5,968 bases of DNA from Pseudomonadota bacterium (GTDB lineage: Bacteria > Pseudomonadota > Alphaproteobacteria > Acetobacterales > Acetobacteraceae), in contig JAKAZJ010000142.1 of NCBI GenBank assembly GCA_021826565.1, positions 1 through 5,968 on the forward strand, given 5' to 3'. Shown here piece by piece: positions 1 to 5,968 of this stretch. Both the position numbers and the translations under genes were made by a program. The notes under the pieces are model-generated. The model did not search any database, was not told the origin of the DNA, and worked only from the letters and a program-made list of their open reading frames with translations. Each line of letters starts with the position of its first letter. Position 1 is the stretch's first letter.

Positions 1-1
1 C

Positions 2-1798
2 GCCCGCTTCGCGCTGGATCCGCTGGCCGGGTTCTTCCTGTTCGTGGTCAATCTGGGCGGCGCGGCGGCGAGCCTGTACGGCCTGGGGTATGGCAGGCAC
101 GAGCGCGAACCCTGGCGGGTGCTGCCATTCTACCCCGCCTTCCTTGCCGGCATGAACCTGGTGCTGCTGGCGGCGGACGCGTTCGGCTTTCTGTTCGCGT
201 GGGAAGTGATGTCGATTACCTCCTGGGCGTTGGTGCTGGCGCATCACCGCGATCCGCGCACACGCGCGGCGGGGTTCCTGTATCTGCTGATGGCGACCCT
301 GTCCGGATTGCTGTTGTTGCTCGCGTTCGGCGCGCTGGCGGGACCGGCCGGGGATGACAGCTTCGCGGCGATGCGGGCGGCGCATCCCTCGGCGCTGGTG
401 GCCGCCGCGGCGCTGTTCCTGGCGCTGGCCGGCGCCGGCGCCAAGGCCGGGCTGATGCCGCTGCATGCCTGGCTGCCCGAGGCGCATCCCGCCGCCCCCA
501 GCCACGTGTCCGCGCTGATGAGCGGGGTGATGACCAAGGTTGCGGTGTACGGCTTCATCCGCGTCGCGCTGGACCTGTTGGGCGGGGGGCCGTGGTGGGG
601 GGCGCTGCCGGTGCTGGTGCTGGGCGGCGGTTCGGCGGTCCTCGGCGTGCTGCGCGCGGTGCAGGAGCGCGACCTGAAACGCATCCTGGCCTACAGCACG
701 ATCGAGAATATCGGCATCATCTTCATCGGCCTGGGCCTGGCGATGGCGTTCCGCGCCGATGGCGACGCGGCCGGCGCGGCGCTCGCGCTCACCGCGGCGC
801 TGTTCCACGTGTTCGGCCACGCGGTGATGAAATCCCTGCTGTTCCTGGGCGCCGGCGCCGTGCAGAGCGCAACCGGCACAAGCGATCTCGATCGGCTCGG
901 CGGGTTGATCGGGCGGATGGGCACCACCAGCGCGGTGTTTCTGATCGGTTGCGCGGCGATCTCCGCCCTGCCGCCACTGTCCGGGTTCGTGTCCGAGTGG
1001 CTCACGTTCCAGGCGATCCTGCTGCACCCGGATCTGCCGCAATGGGGGCTGAAAGTGATGGTGCCGGCGGATGGGGCGCTGCTCGCCCTTGCCGCGGCGC
1101 TGGCGGCGGCGTGTTTCGTGCGTGCGTTCGGCATCGCCTTCCTCGGCCGCCCGCGCAGCCCGGAGGCCGCGACCGCGCACGAGGTGGACGCCGCGTCGCG
1201 CGCGGCGATGATCGGTCTGGCGGCGCTGTGTCTGCTGGCCGGGATTTTCCCCGGCGTCGTGATCGACGCGCTGGCCCCGGTCACGCGCATGCTGCTGGGC
1301 GCACGCATGCCCGAGCAGGCGGGGCGCGCATGGCTGGCGATCGTGCCGGTGGCGGCGGCGCGCAGTTCGTACGACGGGCTGCTGATCTTCCTGTTCGTGG
1401 CGGCGGCCACGTCGCTGACGGCGGCGGCGATCCATCGTCTGGCCTCACGCGCGCTGCGCCGCGCGCCGGCGTGGGATTGCGGTTTTCCGGCCGCCTCGCC
1501 ACTGACGCAATACAGCGCCGACAGTTTCGCCCAGCCGATCCGCCGCGTGCTCGCCGCGCCGCTGTTCGGCGCGTACGAAACCGTGACGATGCCGCCGCCG
1601 GGGGAGACCGCCCCGGCGCGGATCGACAAGCACCTGCCCGACCCGATCTGGGACTGGTGCTACGCCCCGGTAGCCGGCTTCGTCGGCTATGCCGCGCTGC
1701 GGCTGAACGCGTTGCAGTTCCTGACCATCCGCCGCTACCTGATGTTCGTGTTCCTGGCGCTGATCGCGCTGCTGTTGTCGGTGGCGCTATGGAACTGA
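2..1798 (+). CDS. hyfB: Hydrogenase-4 subunit B (HyfB), NuoL-like ion-translocating membrane subunit, 5' partial
   Basis: This is an integral membrane subunit that probably moves protons (or Na+) across the inner membrane as part of a Hyf-type complex. The reading frame is open from base 2, so the GTG at 44 is internal and the true start lies upstream. 598 residues are visible against about 670 for E. coli HyfB (length from memory), so roughly 70 are missing. Most of the chain is hydrophobic helices. Antiporter-family landmarks are all present: a membrane Glu in FAWEVMS (203-205), a Lys in GAKAGLMPLHAWLPEAH (443-445), a Lys in SGVMTKVAVYG (536-538), His and Lys in HAVMKSLLF (Lys 830-832), and a Glu in SGFVSEW (995-997). 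After the antiporter core, a C-terminal extension contains WDCGF (Cys at 1478-1480), a QYSADSFAQPIRR segment and a last membrane helix, an arrangement typical of HyfB/HycC rather than NuoL. It overlaps hyfC by 10 bases. NuoL or an Mrp subunit is unlikely given the gene neighbours. Confidence 0.93.
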   Translation, partial: ARFALDPLAGFFLFVVNLGGAAASLYGLGYGRHEREPWRVLPFYPAFLAGMNLVLLAADAFGFLFAWEVMSITSWALVLAHHRDPRTRAAGFLYLLMATLSGLLLLLAFGALAGPAGDDSFAAMRAAHPSALVAAAALFLALAGAGAKAGLMPLHAWLPEAHPAAPSHVSALMSGVMTKVAVYGFIRVALDLLGGGPWWGALPVLVLGGGSAVLGVLRAVQERDLKRILAYSTIENIGIIFIGLGLAMAFRADGDAAGAALALTAALFHVFGHAVMKSLLFLGAGAVQSATGTSDLDRLGGLIGRMGTTSAVFLIGCAAISALPPLSGFVSEWLTFQAILLHPDLPQWGLKVMVPADGALLALAAALAAACFVRAFGIAFLGRPRSPEAATAHEVDAASRAAMIGLAALCLLAGIFPGVVIDALAPVTRMLLGARMPEQAGRAWLAIVPVAAARSSYDGLLIFLFVAAATSLTAAAIHRLASRALRRAPAWDCGFPAASPLTQYSADSFAQPIRRVLAAPLFGAYETVTMPPPGETAPARIDKHLPDPIWDWCYAPVAGFVGYAALRLNALQFLTIRRYLMFVFLALIALLLSVALWN

Positions 1799-2745
1799 TC
1801 GCGGCGTTGGCGGTGCAGGCGGTGCAGATGCTGCTGGTGCTGGCGGCGGCACCGCTGCTGACCGGGATCACCCGCAAGGTGAAAGCCCGCTGGCAGCGCC
1901 GGCGCGGCGCAGCGGTGGTCCAGCCCTATCGCGATCTGCGCCGGCTGCTGGGCAAGGAGGTGGTGCTGGCCGACAACGCCTCGTGGCTGTTCCGCGTGGC
2001 GCCGTACGGGATTTTCGCCTTCACCTGGGTGGCCGCTTCCCTGGTGCCCAGCTTCGCCACCGGGCTGATCTTCTCATGGACCGGCGACTTGATCGCCGTC
2101 GTCGCCCTGCTGGGCGCGGCGCGGTTCCTGCTGGCGTTGGCGGGGATGGATATCGGCACCGCGTTCGGCGGCATCGGCGCCTCGCGGGAGGCGATGATCG
2201 CAGCACTCGCCGAACCCGCCCTGCTGATGATCATCGTCGCCCTGGCGCTGCTGGCGGGATCCTCGCAACTGTCCACGATCGCCCGCTTCATGGCCTCCGG
2301 CGTGATTGGGCTGCGGGTGTCGCTGGCGCTGACGCTGGTTGCGTTCGTGATCGTCGCGCTGGCGGAAAACGCGCGCATTCCGGTGGATAACCCCGCCACG
2401 CATCTGGAATTGACCATGGTGCACGAGGCGATGGTGCTGGAATATTCCGGCCGCCATCTGGCGATGATCGAGCTGGCCTCGGCGCTGCAACTGCTGCTGA
2501 TGGTCGCGGTGATCGGCTGCGTGTTCGTCCCGCTGGGCCTGGCGACCGGCGGGGCCGGCGCGGCGGCCTATGCGGTCGGGCTGGCGGCGTTCGCCGGCAA
2601 GCTGGTCGTGGCGGGGCTGCTGCTCGGCACGTTCGAGAGTGCGATCGCCAAGATGCGCGTGTTCCGGGTGCCGAACCTGCTGGGCGGCGCATTGATGCTG
2701 GGCTTGCTTGCCACGCTGCTCCTGTTCGTCTCGCAGGGGCTGTAG
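1789..2745 (+). CDS. hyfC: Hydrogenase-4 subunit C (HyfC), NuoH-like membrane anchor subunit
   Basis: This is a 318-residue integral membrane protein of the NuoH/HycD/HyfC family, close to the family's usual 305-325. In these complexes it forms the interface where the soluble redox module docks and from which energy is passed to the antiporter-like subunits. The ATG at 1789 lies inside the end of hyfB and gives a natural N-terminus (MELIAALAVQ) leading straight into the first membrane helix. The frame is open far upstream to 592, but that part is only a shadow of hyfB. The family signature is clear: a QPYRDLRRLLGKE loop (residues 45-57), GASREAM (130-136), AENARIPVDNPATHLEL (192-208) and MVHEAMVLEYSG (210-221). 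The Glu residues at 193, 207, 213 and 218 are the sort that line the acidic channel in NuoH. True NuoH instead reads close to ETNRAPFD in this loop, so the group-4 hydrogenase type is favoured. No strong Shine-Dalgarno is visible, and coupling to hyfB translation is likely. Confidence 0.94.
   Translation: MELIAALAVQAVQMLLVLAAAPLLTGITRKVKARWQRRRGAAVVQPYRDLRRLLGKEVVLADNASWLFRVAPYGIFAFTWVAASLVPSFATGLIFSWTGDLIAVVALLGAARFLLALAGMDIGTAFGGIGASREAMIAALAEPALLMIIVALALLAGSSQLSTIARFMASGVIGLRVSLALTLVAFVIVALAENARIPVDNPATHLELTMVHEAMVLEYSGRHLAMIELASALQLLLMVAVIGCVFVPLGLATGGAGAAAYAVGLAAFAGKLVVAGLLLGTFESAIAKMRVFRVPNLLGGALMLGLLATLLLFVSQGL
2735..2739 (+). promoter_or_regulatory. Probable ribosome binding site of hyfE
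   Basis: The bases AGGGG lie within the last codons of hyfC, nine bases before the hyfE ATG at 2749. It is a partial Shine-Dalgarno match at usable spacing. It supports the ATG at 2749 as the start. In DNA this rich in G the match could be chance. Confidence 0.45.
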
Positions 2746-2748
2746 CGG

Positions 2749-3411
2749 ATGGGAAGTTTCGGCTTCGACGTCGCGCATACGCTGGCCGGTCTGCTGGTGC
2801 TGGGCAGCCTGACCATGCTGTACCAGGACCGGCTGCCGGCGCTCATCAACGTGCTGGCGGGGCAGTCGCTGGTGCTGGCGGCCTCGGTCGCCTGGCAGGG
2901 GCATCTGCAAGGATCGGTCGAGCTTTATATCACCGCGGCAATCGCACTGGGGTTCAAGGCGATCGCCATCCCCTGGGCGCTGCGCCGCCTGGTGGTGCGG
3001 CTGGGCCTGCACCGGGAGATCGAGACGGTGGCGGGGATCGGCACGACCATGCTGGCCGGCATGGGGCTGATTGCCCTGGCGATGGAGGTGATGTTGCCGG
3101 TGACCTCCCGGGTGGACCCGGTGGCGCGGCAGGACATCGCGCTGGCGCTTTCGGTGGTGCTGATCGGCCTGTTGATCATGGTCACGCGGCGCAACGCGGT
3201 CAGCCAGGTGGTGGGCTTCCTGTCGATCGATAACGGCATCAGCCTGGCCGCCACCGGCGCGCGCGGAATGCCGCTGGTGGTGGAGATCTCGGTCGCGTTC
3301 TCGGTGCTGGTCGCGTTCATCGTGATCGGCATCTTCCTGTTCCGCATTCGCGAGCGCTTCGACACGGTCGATCTGGGAGCGATGGATGCGTTTCGCGGGG
3401 AGCGCCGATGA
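2749..3411 (+). CDS. hyfE: Hydrogenase-4 subunit E (HyfE), NuoK-like membrane subunit
   Basis: This is a 220-residue membrane protein, matching HyfE length (about 216 in E. coli, from memory). It sits between hyfC and hyfF, where E. coli has hyfC-hyfD-hyfE-hyfF. About six or seven hydrophobic segments can be seen (roughly residues 8-25, 29-48, 57-80, 97-118, 130-146, 153-170 and 178-200). The second half resembles NuoK: a hydrophobic helix ending in VTRRNAVSQVVGFLSIDNGI (145-164), then ARGMPLVVEI (171-180) and a long helix ending in FRIRERFDTVDL (198-209). Acidic residues D161 and E179 fall in or next to membrane helices and may take part in ion transfer, but I do not equate them one-to-one with the NuoK glutamates. 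The product probably links HyfC to the antiporter-like subunits. Its start follows the hyfC stop after three bases, and its stop overlaps the hyfF start as ATGA. Confidence 0.92.
   Translation: MGSFGFDVAHTLAGLLVLGSLTMLYQDRLPALINVLAGQSLVLAASVAWQGHLQGSVELYITAAIALGFKAIAIPWALRRLVVRLGLHREIETVAGIGTTMLAGMGLIALAMEVMLPVTSRVDPVARQDIALALSVVLIGLLIMVTRRNAVSQVVGFLSIDNGISLAATGARGMPLVVEISVAFSVLVAFIVIGIFLFRIRERFDTVDLGAMDAFRGERR
3397..3402 (+). promoter_or_regulatory. Probable ribosome binding site of hyfF
   Basis: GGGGAG ends five bases before the hyfF ATG at 3408 and lies inside the hyfE coding sequence. Spacing and composition fit a Shine-Dalgarno site and back the ATGA overlap start. This is inferred from position and match only. 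Confidence 0.5.
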
Positions 3412-4841
3412 TCGGGCTGGGCCTGGTGCTGCTGACGCCGCTGCTGGCCGCCGCCATCCTGGCGGGGCTGGCCGATTACCGCCTGTCGGCGCGGATCAAT
3501 ATCGCGGCCAGCGCGGTGGCGTTCCTGGGCGCCGTATCGCTGCTGTTTTACCGTCCGGCGGCCGGGCGGTTCCTGCTGGTCGATGATCTGAACGTGGTGT
3601 TCATCGTGCTGGGCACCTTCGTCGGCACCACGACCAGCATCTTCTCGGCCAGCTATATCGGCCACGAGCTGGACACCGGGCACCTGACCCCGGGCTATCT
3701 GCGCTTCTACCATGCCATGTACCAGGTGATGATGTTCGGCATGAACCTGGCGCTGCTGGCCAACGATATCGGCGTGATGTGGGTGGCGGTGGAGCTGGCG
3801 ACGTTGTCCACCGTGATGATGGTCGGGATCTACCGTACCCATGCGGCGCTGGAAGCGGCGTGGAAATATTTCATCCTGGGCAGCGTCGGCATCGCGCTGG
3901 CGCTGTTCGGCACGATCCTGGTCTATCTGGCCGCGCGGCCGGAGGTGGGCGAGGGCTTGCGCGCGATGGAATGGACCGTGCTGCTGGCCCATGCGCGCGG
4001 CTTCGATCCGCGGCTGCTGGATGTGGCGTTCGTCTTCCTGCTGCTGGGCTACGGGACCAAGGTGGGGCTGGCGCCGATGCATGCCTGGCTGCCGGACGCG
4101 CACGCGGAAGGCCCCACGCCGATTTCTGCCGTGCTGTCCGGGTTGCTGCTGAACGTGGCGCTGTACGCGCTGCTGCGGTTCAAGGTGCTGCTGGCGGCCT
4201 GTCCCGGCGCGATCGCACCCGGGCCGCTGATGATCGCACTGGGATTGCTGTCGCTGATCTTTGCGGCGTTCATGCTGTACCGGCGGCGCGACATCAAGCG
4301 GATGTTCGCGTATTCCTCGATCGAGCATATGGGGATCATCGTGTTTTCGTTCGGCATGGCCGGGCCCCTGGGGAACTTTGCCGGGTTGTTGCAGATGACG
4401 ATGCACAGCCTTACCAAATCGGCGATCTTCTTTACCGTCGGCCATGTGACTCAGGTGAAGGGCACGCAGCGGATCGAGGAGATCGGCGGCCTGACGGAAA
4501 GCCACCCGCTGCTGGGCTGGGGACTGGTGGCGGGGGTGGCGGCGATCGCGGGGCTGCCGCCGTTCGGGGTGTTCACGTCCGAGTTCCTGGTGGTCAGCTC
4601 CAGCTTCGCCCGCAACCCGGCGCTGGCCGTGCTGTTGGTGTTCGGGATGCTGGTGGCGTTCGGGGCGCTGCTGATGCGCGTGACGCAGCTGGCGTTCGGG
4701 CCTCCGCGCGGGCCGGTGGGGCCGGTGCGGGCGTCCTATATCCCGATGTTCGCGCATCTGACGCTGGTGCTGGTGGCGGGGGTGTGGCTGCCGGGGCCGC
4801 TGGTGATCTGGTTCCGGCACGTGGCGGCGTTGCTGGGATGA
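3408..4841 (+). CDS. hyfF: Hydrogenase-4 subunit F (HyfF), NuoM/NuoN-like ion-translocating membrane subunit
   Basis: This is a 477-residue polytopic membrane protein of the proton-conducting antiporter family, and the second such subunit in the operon. Landmarks in order are: WVAVELATLSTV with E129 in the membrane; GYGTKVGLAPMHAWLPDAHAEGP with K218; ISAVLSGLLLNVALYALLR, where N249 stands where HyfB has a Lys; DIKRMFAYSSIEHMGII (295-311); MHSLTKSAIFF with H333 and K337; and LPPFGVFTSEFL with E392. These support a role in moving ions across the inner membrane. HyfF is preferred over HyfD because it directly follows hyfE and precedes hyfG, and because of its DAHAEGPTPISA and SSIEHMGI segments. 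It is some 50 residues shorter than my recollection of E. coli HyfF (526), the difference apparently being at the ends rather than in the core. The start overlaps the hyfE stop (ATGA), and its stop overlaps the hyfG start in the same way. Confidence 0.92.
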   Translation: MIGLGLVLLTPLLAAAILAGLADYRLSARINIAASAVAFLGAVSLLFYRPAAGRFLLVDDLNVVFIVLGTFVGTTTSIFSASYIGHELDTGHLTPGYLRFYHAMYQVMMFGMNLALLANDIGVMWVAVELATLSTVMMVGIYRTHAALEAAWKYFILGSVGIALALFGTILVYLAARPEVGEGLRAMEWTVLLAHARGFDPRLLDVAFVFLLLGYGTKVGLAPMHAWLPDAHAEGPTPISAVLSGLLLNVALYALLRFKVLLAACPGAIAPGPLMIALGLLSLIFAAFMLYRRRDIKRMFAYSSIEHMGIIVFSFGMAGPLGNFAGLLQMTMHSLTKSAIFFTVGHVTQVKGTQRIEEIGGLTESHPLLGWGLVAGVAAIAGLPPFGVFTSEFLVVSSSFARNPALAVLLVFGMLVAFGALLMRVTQLAFGPPRGPVGPVRASYIPMFAHLTLVLVAGVWLPGPLVIWFRHVAALLG

Positions 4842-5968
4842 ACGCCGCGTGGGACGCGCAGGTCGGGCGGATCGCGGCGGGCGGGGCCGATCTTCTGGGC
4901 CTGTGGGGCGAACCGGGCCGCGCGCACCTGGTCGCACTGGACGCCGGCGCGCTGGTGCATCTGACCCGGCAGGCGCCGTATCCCGCGGTCTCCGCCCGCC
5001 ATCTGCCCGCCCTGCGGCTGGAACGCGCGGCGCGGGATCTATACGGGATCGACCCCATCGGCCTGCCTGACTCGCGCCCCTGGCTGGCGCATGGCGCGAC
5101 CCCAACCGCCTATCCATTCCTGCCGGTGGAAGGGGCCGGCCTGCACCAGGTCCCGGTCGGCCCGGTCCATGCCGGCATCATCGAACCCGGGCATTTCCGG
5201 TTCACCTGCGACGGCGAAACAGTGGTGCGCCTGGAACAGCGCCTGGGCTACGCCCATAAAGGCGTGGACGCCCTGCTGGCCGGCGCTTCCATCGCGGACG
5301 CGGCGCGCATCGCCGGGCGCATCTCGGGCGATTCCACCGTCGCCATCGCGCTTGCCTTCGCCCGCGCAACCGAGGCCGCCGCGGGCACCGAAGCGCCGCC
5401 GCGCGCGGTCTGGCTGCGCGCGCTCGCCGCCGAGCTGGAACGGGTCGCGAACCATCTGGGCGACGTGGGCGCAATCTGCAACGACGCCGGCTTCGCGTTG
5501 ATGCTGGCGCATGGCGCCGTGCTGCGCGAGCAGGTGCTGCGCGCCAGCGCAACCTGTTTCGGCCACCGGCTGATGATGGACGCGGTGATCCCGGGCGGCA
5601 TGGCGGCCGATCTGCCGGCCGATGCCCCGGCGCTGCTTCTGGACCTGGTCGCCGTCCTGGAACGCCGGTTCCGCGGCCTGGTGCGGCTCTATGACGGCAC
5701 CATCTCGCTGCAGGACCGCACCGTCGGCACCGGCGTGGTGACGCCGGCTCTGGCCGCCCGCTTCGCCGCCGGCGGGTTCGTCGGCCGCGCGTCCGGCCGC
5801 AACTTCGATGCGCGCCGCGTGCCCGGCTATGCGCCGTACGACGCGCTGGCGTTCGACATCCCGACCCGGACCGAAGGCGATGTGAACGCGCGCGTCTGGA
5901 TCCGCATCGAGGAGATTTTCGCCAGCCTGCGCCTGATCGCCGACATTCTGGACCGCTTGCCCGACGGC
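4838..5968 (+). CDS. hyfG: Hydrogenase-4 large-subunit homologue (HyfG) lacking the first nickel-binding cysteine pair, 3' partial
   Basis: This is the soluble large subunit of the complex; 377 residues are visible and the frame is open to the window end. The start is the ATG overlapping the hyfF stop (ATGA). Residues about 48-86 hold a NuoC-like tail (LERAARDLYGIDPIGLPDSR followed by PWLAHG). The N-terminal domain is therefore only about 100 residues, shorter than in E. coli HycE/HyfG. The NuoD / [NiFe] large-subunit domain follows: VGPVHAGIIEPGHFRF (107-122), YAHKGVDALLAG (138-149), ELERVANHLGDVGAICNDAG (199-218), FGHRLMMD (241-248), SLQDRTVGTGV (290-300) and DVNARVWIRIEE (348-359). Where hydrogenases have RxCGxC this protein has R161-I-S-G-D-S166, so both nickel-ligand cysteines of that motif are Ser. 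The only visible Cys are 124, 214 and 240, with no CxxC. The C-terminal motif (DPCxxC) would lie beyond the window. The protein is probably not an H2-reacting enzyme; substrate and electron carrier are unknown. Confidence 0.92.
   Translation, partial: MNAAWDAQVGRIAAGGADLLGLWGEPGRAHLVALDAGALVHLTRQAPYPAVSARHLPALRLERAARDLYGIDPIGLPDSRPWLAHGATPTAYPFLPVEGAGLHQVPVGPVHAGIIEPGHFRFTCDGETVVRLEQRLGYAHKGVDALLAGASIADAARIAGRISGDSTVAIALAFARATEAAAGTEAPPRAVWLRALAAELERVANHLGDVGAICNDAGFALMLAHGAVLREQVLRASATCFGHRLMMDAVIPGGMAADLPADAPALLLDLVAVLERRFRGLVRLYDGTISLQDRTVGTGVVTPALAARFAAGGFVGRASGRNFDARRVPGYAPYDALAFDIPTRTEGDVNARVWIRIEEIFASLRLIADILDRLPDG

Noticed and set aside
44..46. GTG at 44 as the start of hyfB
   Set aside because: The frame is open back to base 2, and the residues before it (ARFALDPLAGFFLF) match the family, so the gene is cut by the window edge and not started here.
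691..1629. Minus-strand open frame of 312 codons opposite hyfB
   Set aside because: Low-complexity Ala/Ser/Arg product with no domain, fully inside the hyfB coding region; a composition artefact.
592..1788. Upstream extension of the hyfC frame, which would make a 717-residue protein
   Set aside because: This part is Arg/Gly/Ala rich, reads hyfB out of frame, and shows no family similarity. Recognisable HyfC begins at the ATG at 1789 with normal family length.
2925..5117. A 730-codon open frame on the minus strand across hyfE, hyfF and the start of hyfG
   Set aside because: It lies opposite well-recognised genes and its product is rich in His, Gln, Arg and Pro with no recognisable domain. 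Long antisense frames are expected where the coding strand has extreme G/C third positions. It is a shadow.
2..5968. Identification as a respiratory complex I (nuo) operon or an Mrp-type cation antiporter operon
   Set aside because: Gene order B-C-E-F-G, the HyfC loop AENARIPVDNPATHLEL, the HyfB C-terminal WDCGF region and the fused NuoC-NuoD form of HyfG point to the Hyf/group-4 family. No nuoA, nuoJ or mrp genes occur.
4838..5968. Reading HyfG as a pseudogene because its nickel motif is lost
   Set aside because: The frame is intact over all 377 visible codons, other conserved motifs are well kept, and both Cys positions changed to Ser in an ungapped context, which fits a functional variant better than decay.

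Overview
The window is a continuous stretch of one operon, all genes on the + strand and with almost no non-coding DNA. It encodes the membrane arm and the start of the large catalytic-type subunit of a group-4 hydrogenase / complex I-like enzyme of the Hyf (hydrogenase-4, formate hydrogenlyase-2) family. The order is hyfB (5' end cut by the window), hyfC, hyfE, hyfF, hyfG (3' end cut). The DNA is very G+C rich with strong G/C third-position bias. Together with the protein style this suggests a Pseudomonadota bacterium, perhaps an alphaproteobacterium of the Acetobacteraceae/Rhodospirillales type. That taxonomic guess is weak and rests on composition and on recalled look of the proteins, not on a search.

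Layout: 2-1798 is HyfB, a NuoL-like antiporter-type subunit. 1789-2745 is HyfC, the NuoH-like subunit that joins the membrane arm to the soluble arm. 2749-3411 is HyfE, with a NuoK-like C-terminal half. 3408-4841 is HyfF, a second antiporter-type (NuoM/N-like) subunit. 4838-5968 is HyfG, with a short NuoC-like segment followed by a NuoD / [NiFe] large-subunit domain. Genes overlap by 10, 4 and 4 bases, with one 3-base gap (hyfC-hyfE), so they are surely cotranscribed and probably translationally coupled. No stretch longer than 3 bases lacks a gene, and I see no RNA genes, mobile elements, CRISPR arrays or terminators.

How they work together: by analogy with complex I and formate hydrogenlyase, HyfG (with a HyfI/NuoB-like partner expected downstream) would carry out a redox reaction docked on HyfC. 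The energy released would drive ion translocation through HyfB, HyfF and HyfE.

The main point of interest is that HyfG is probably not a hydrogenase. At the place where group-4 hydrogenases carry the first nickel-binding motif (RxCGxC), this protein reads R-I-S-G-D-S (residues 161-166), with both cysteines replaced by serine. There is no CxxC anywhere in the 377 visible residues. The complex also lacks a hyfD gene between hyfC and hyfE. It therefore looks like a compact, hydrogenase-derived ion-pumping complex of the kind called energy-converting hydrogenase-related (Ehr), whose electron donor and acceptor cannot be told from this window.
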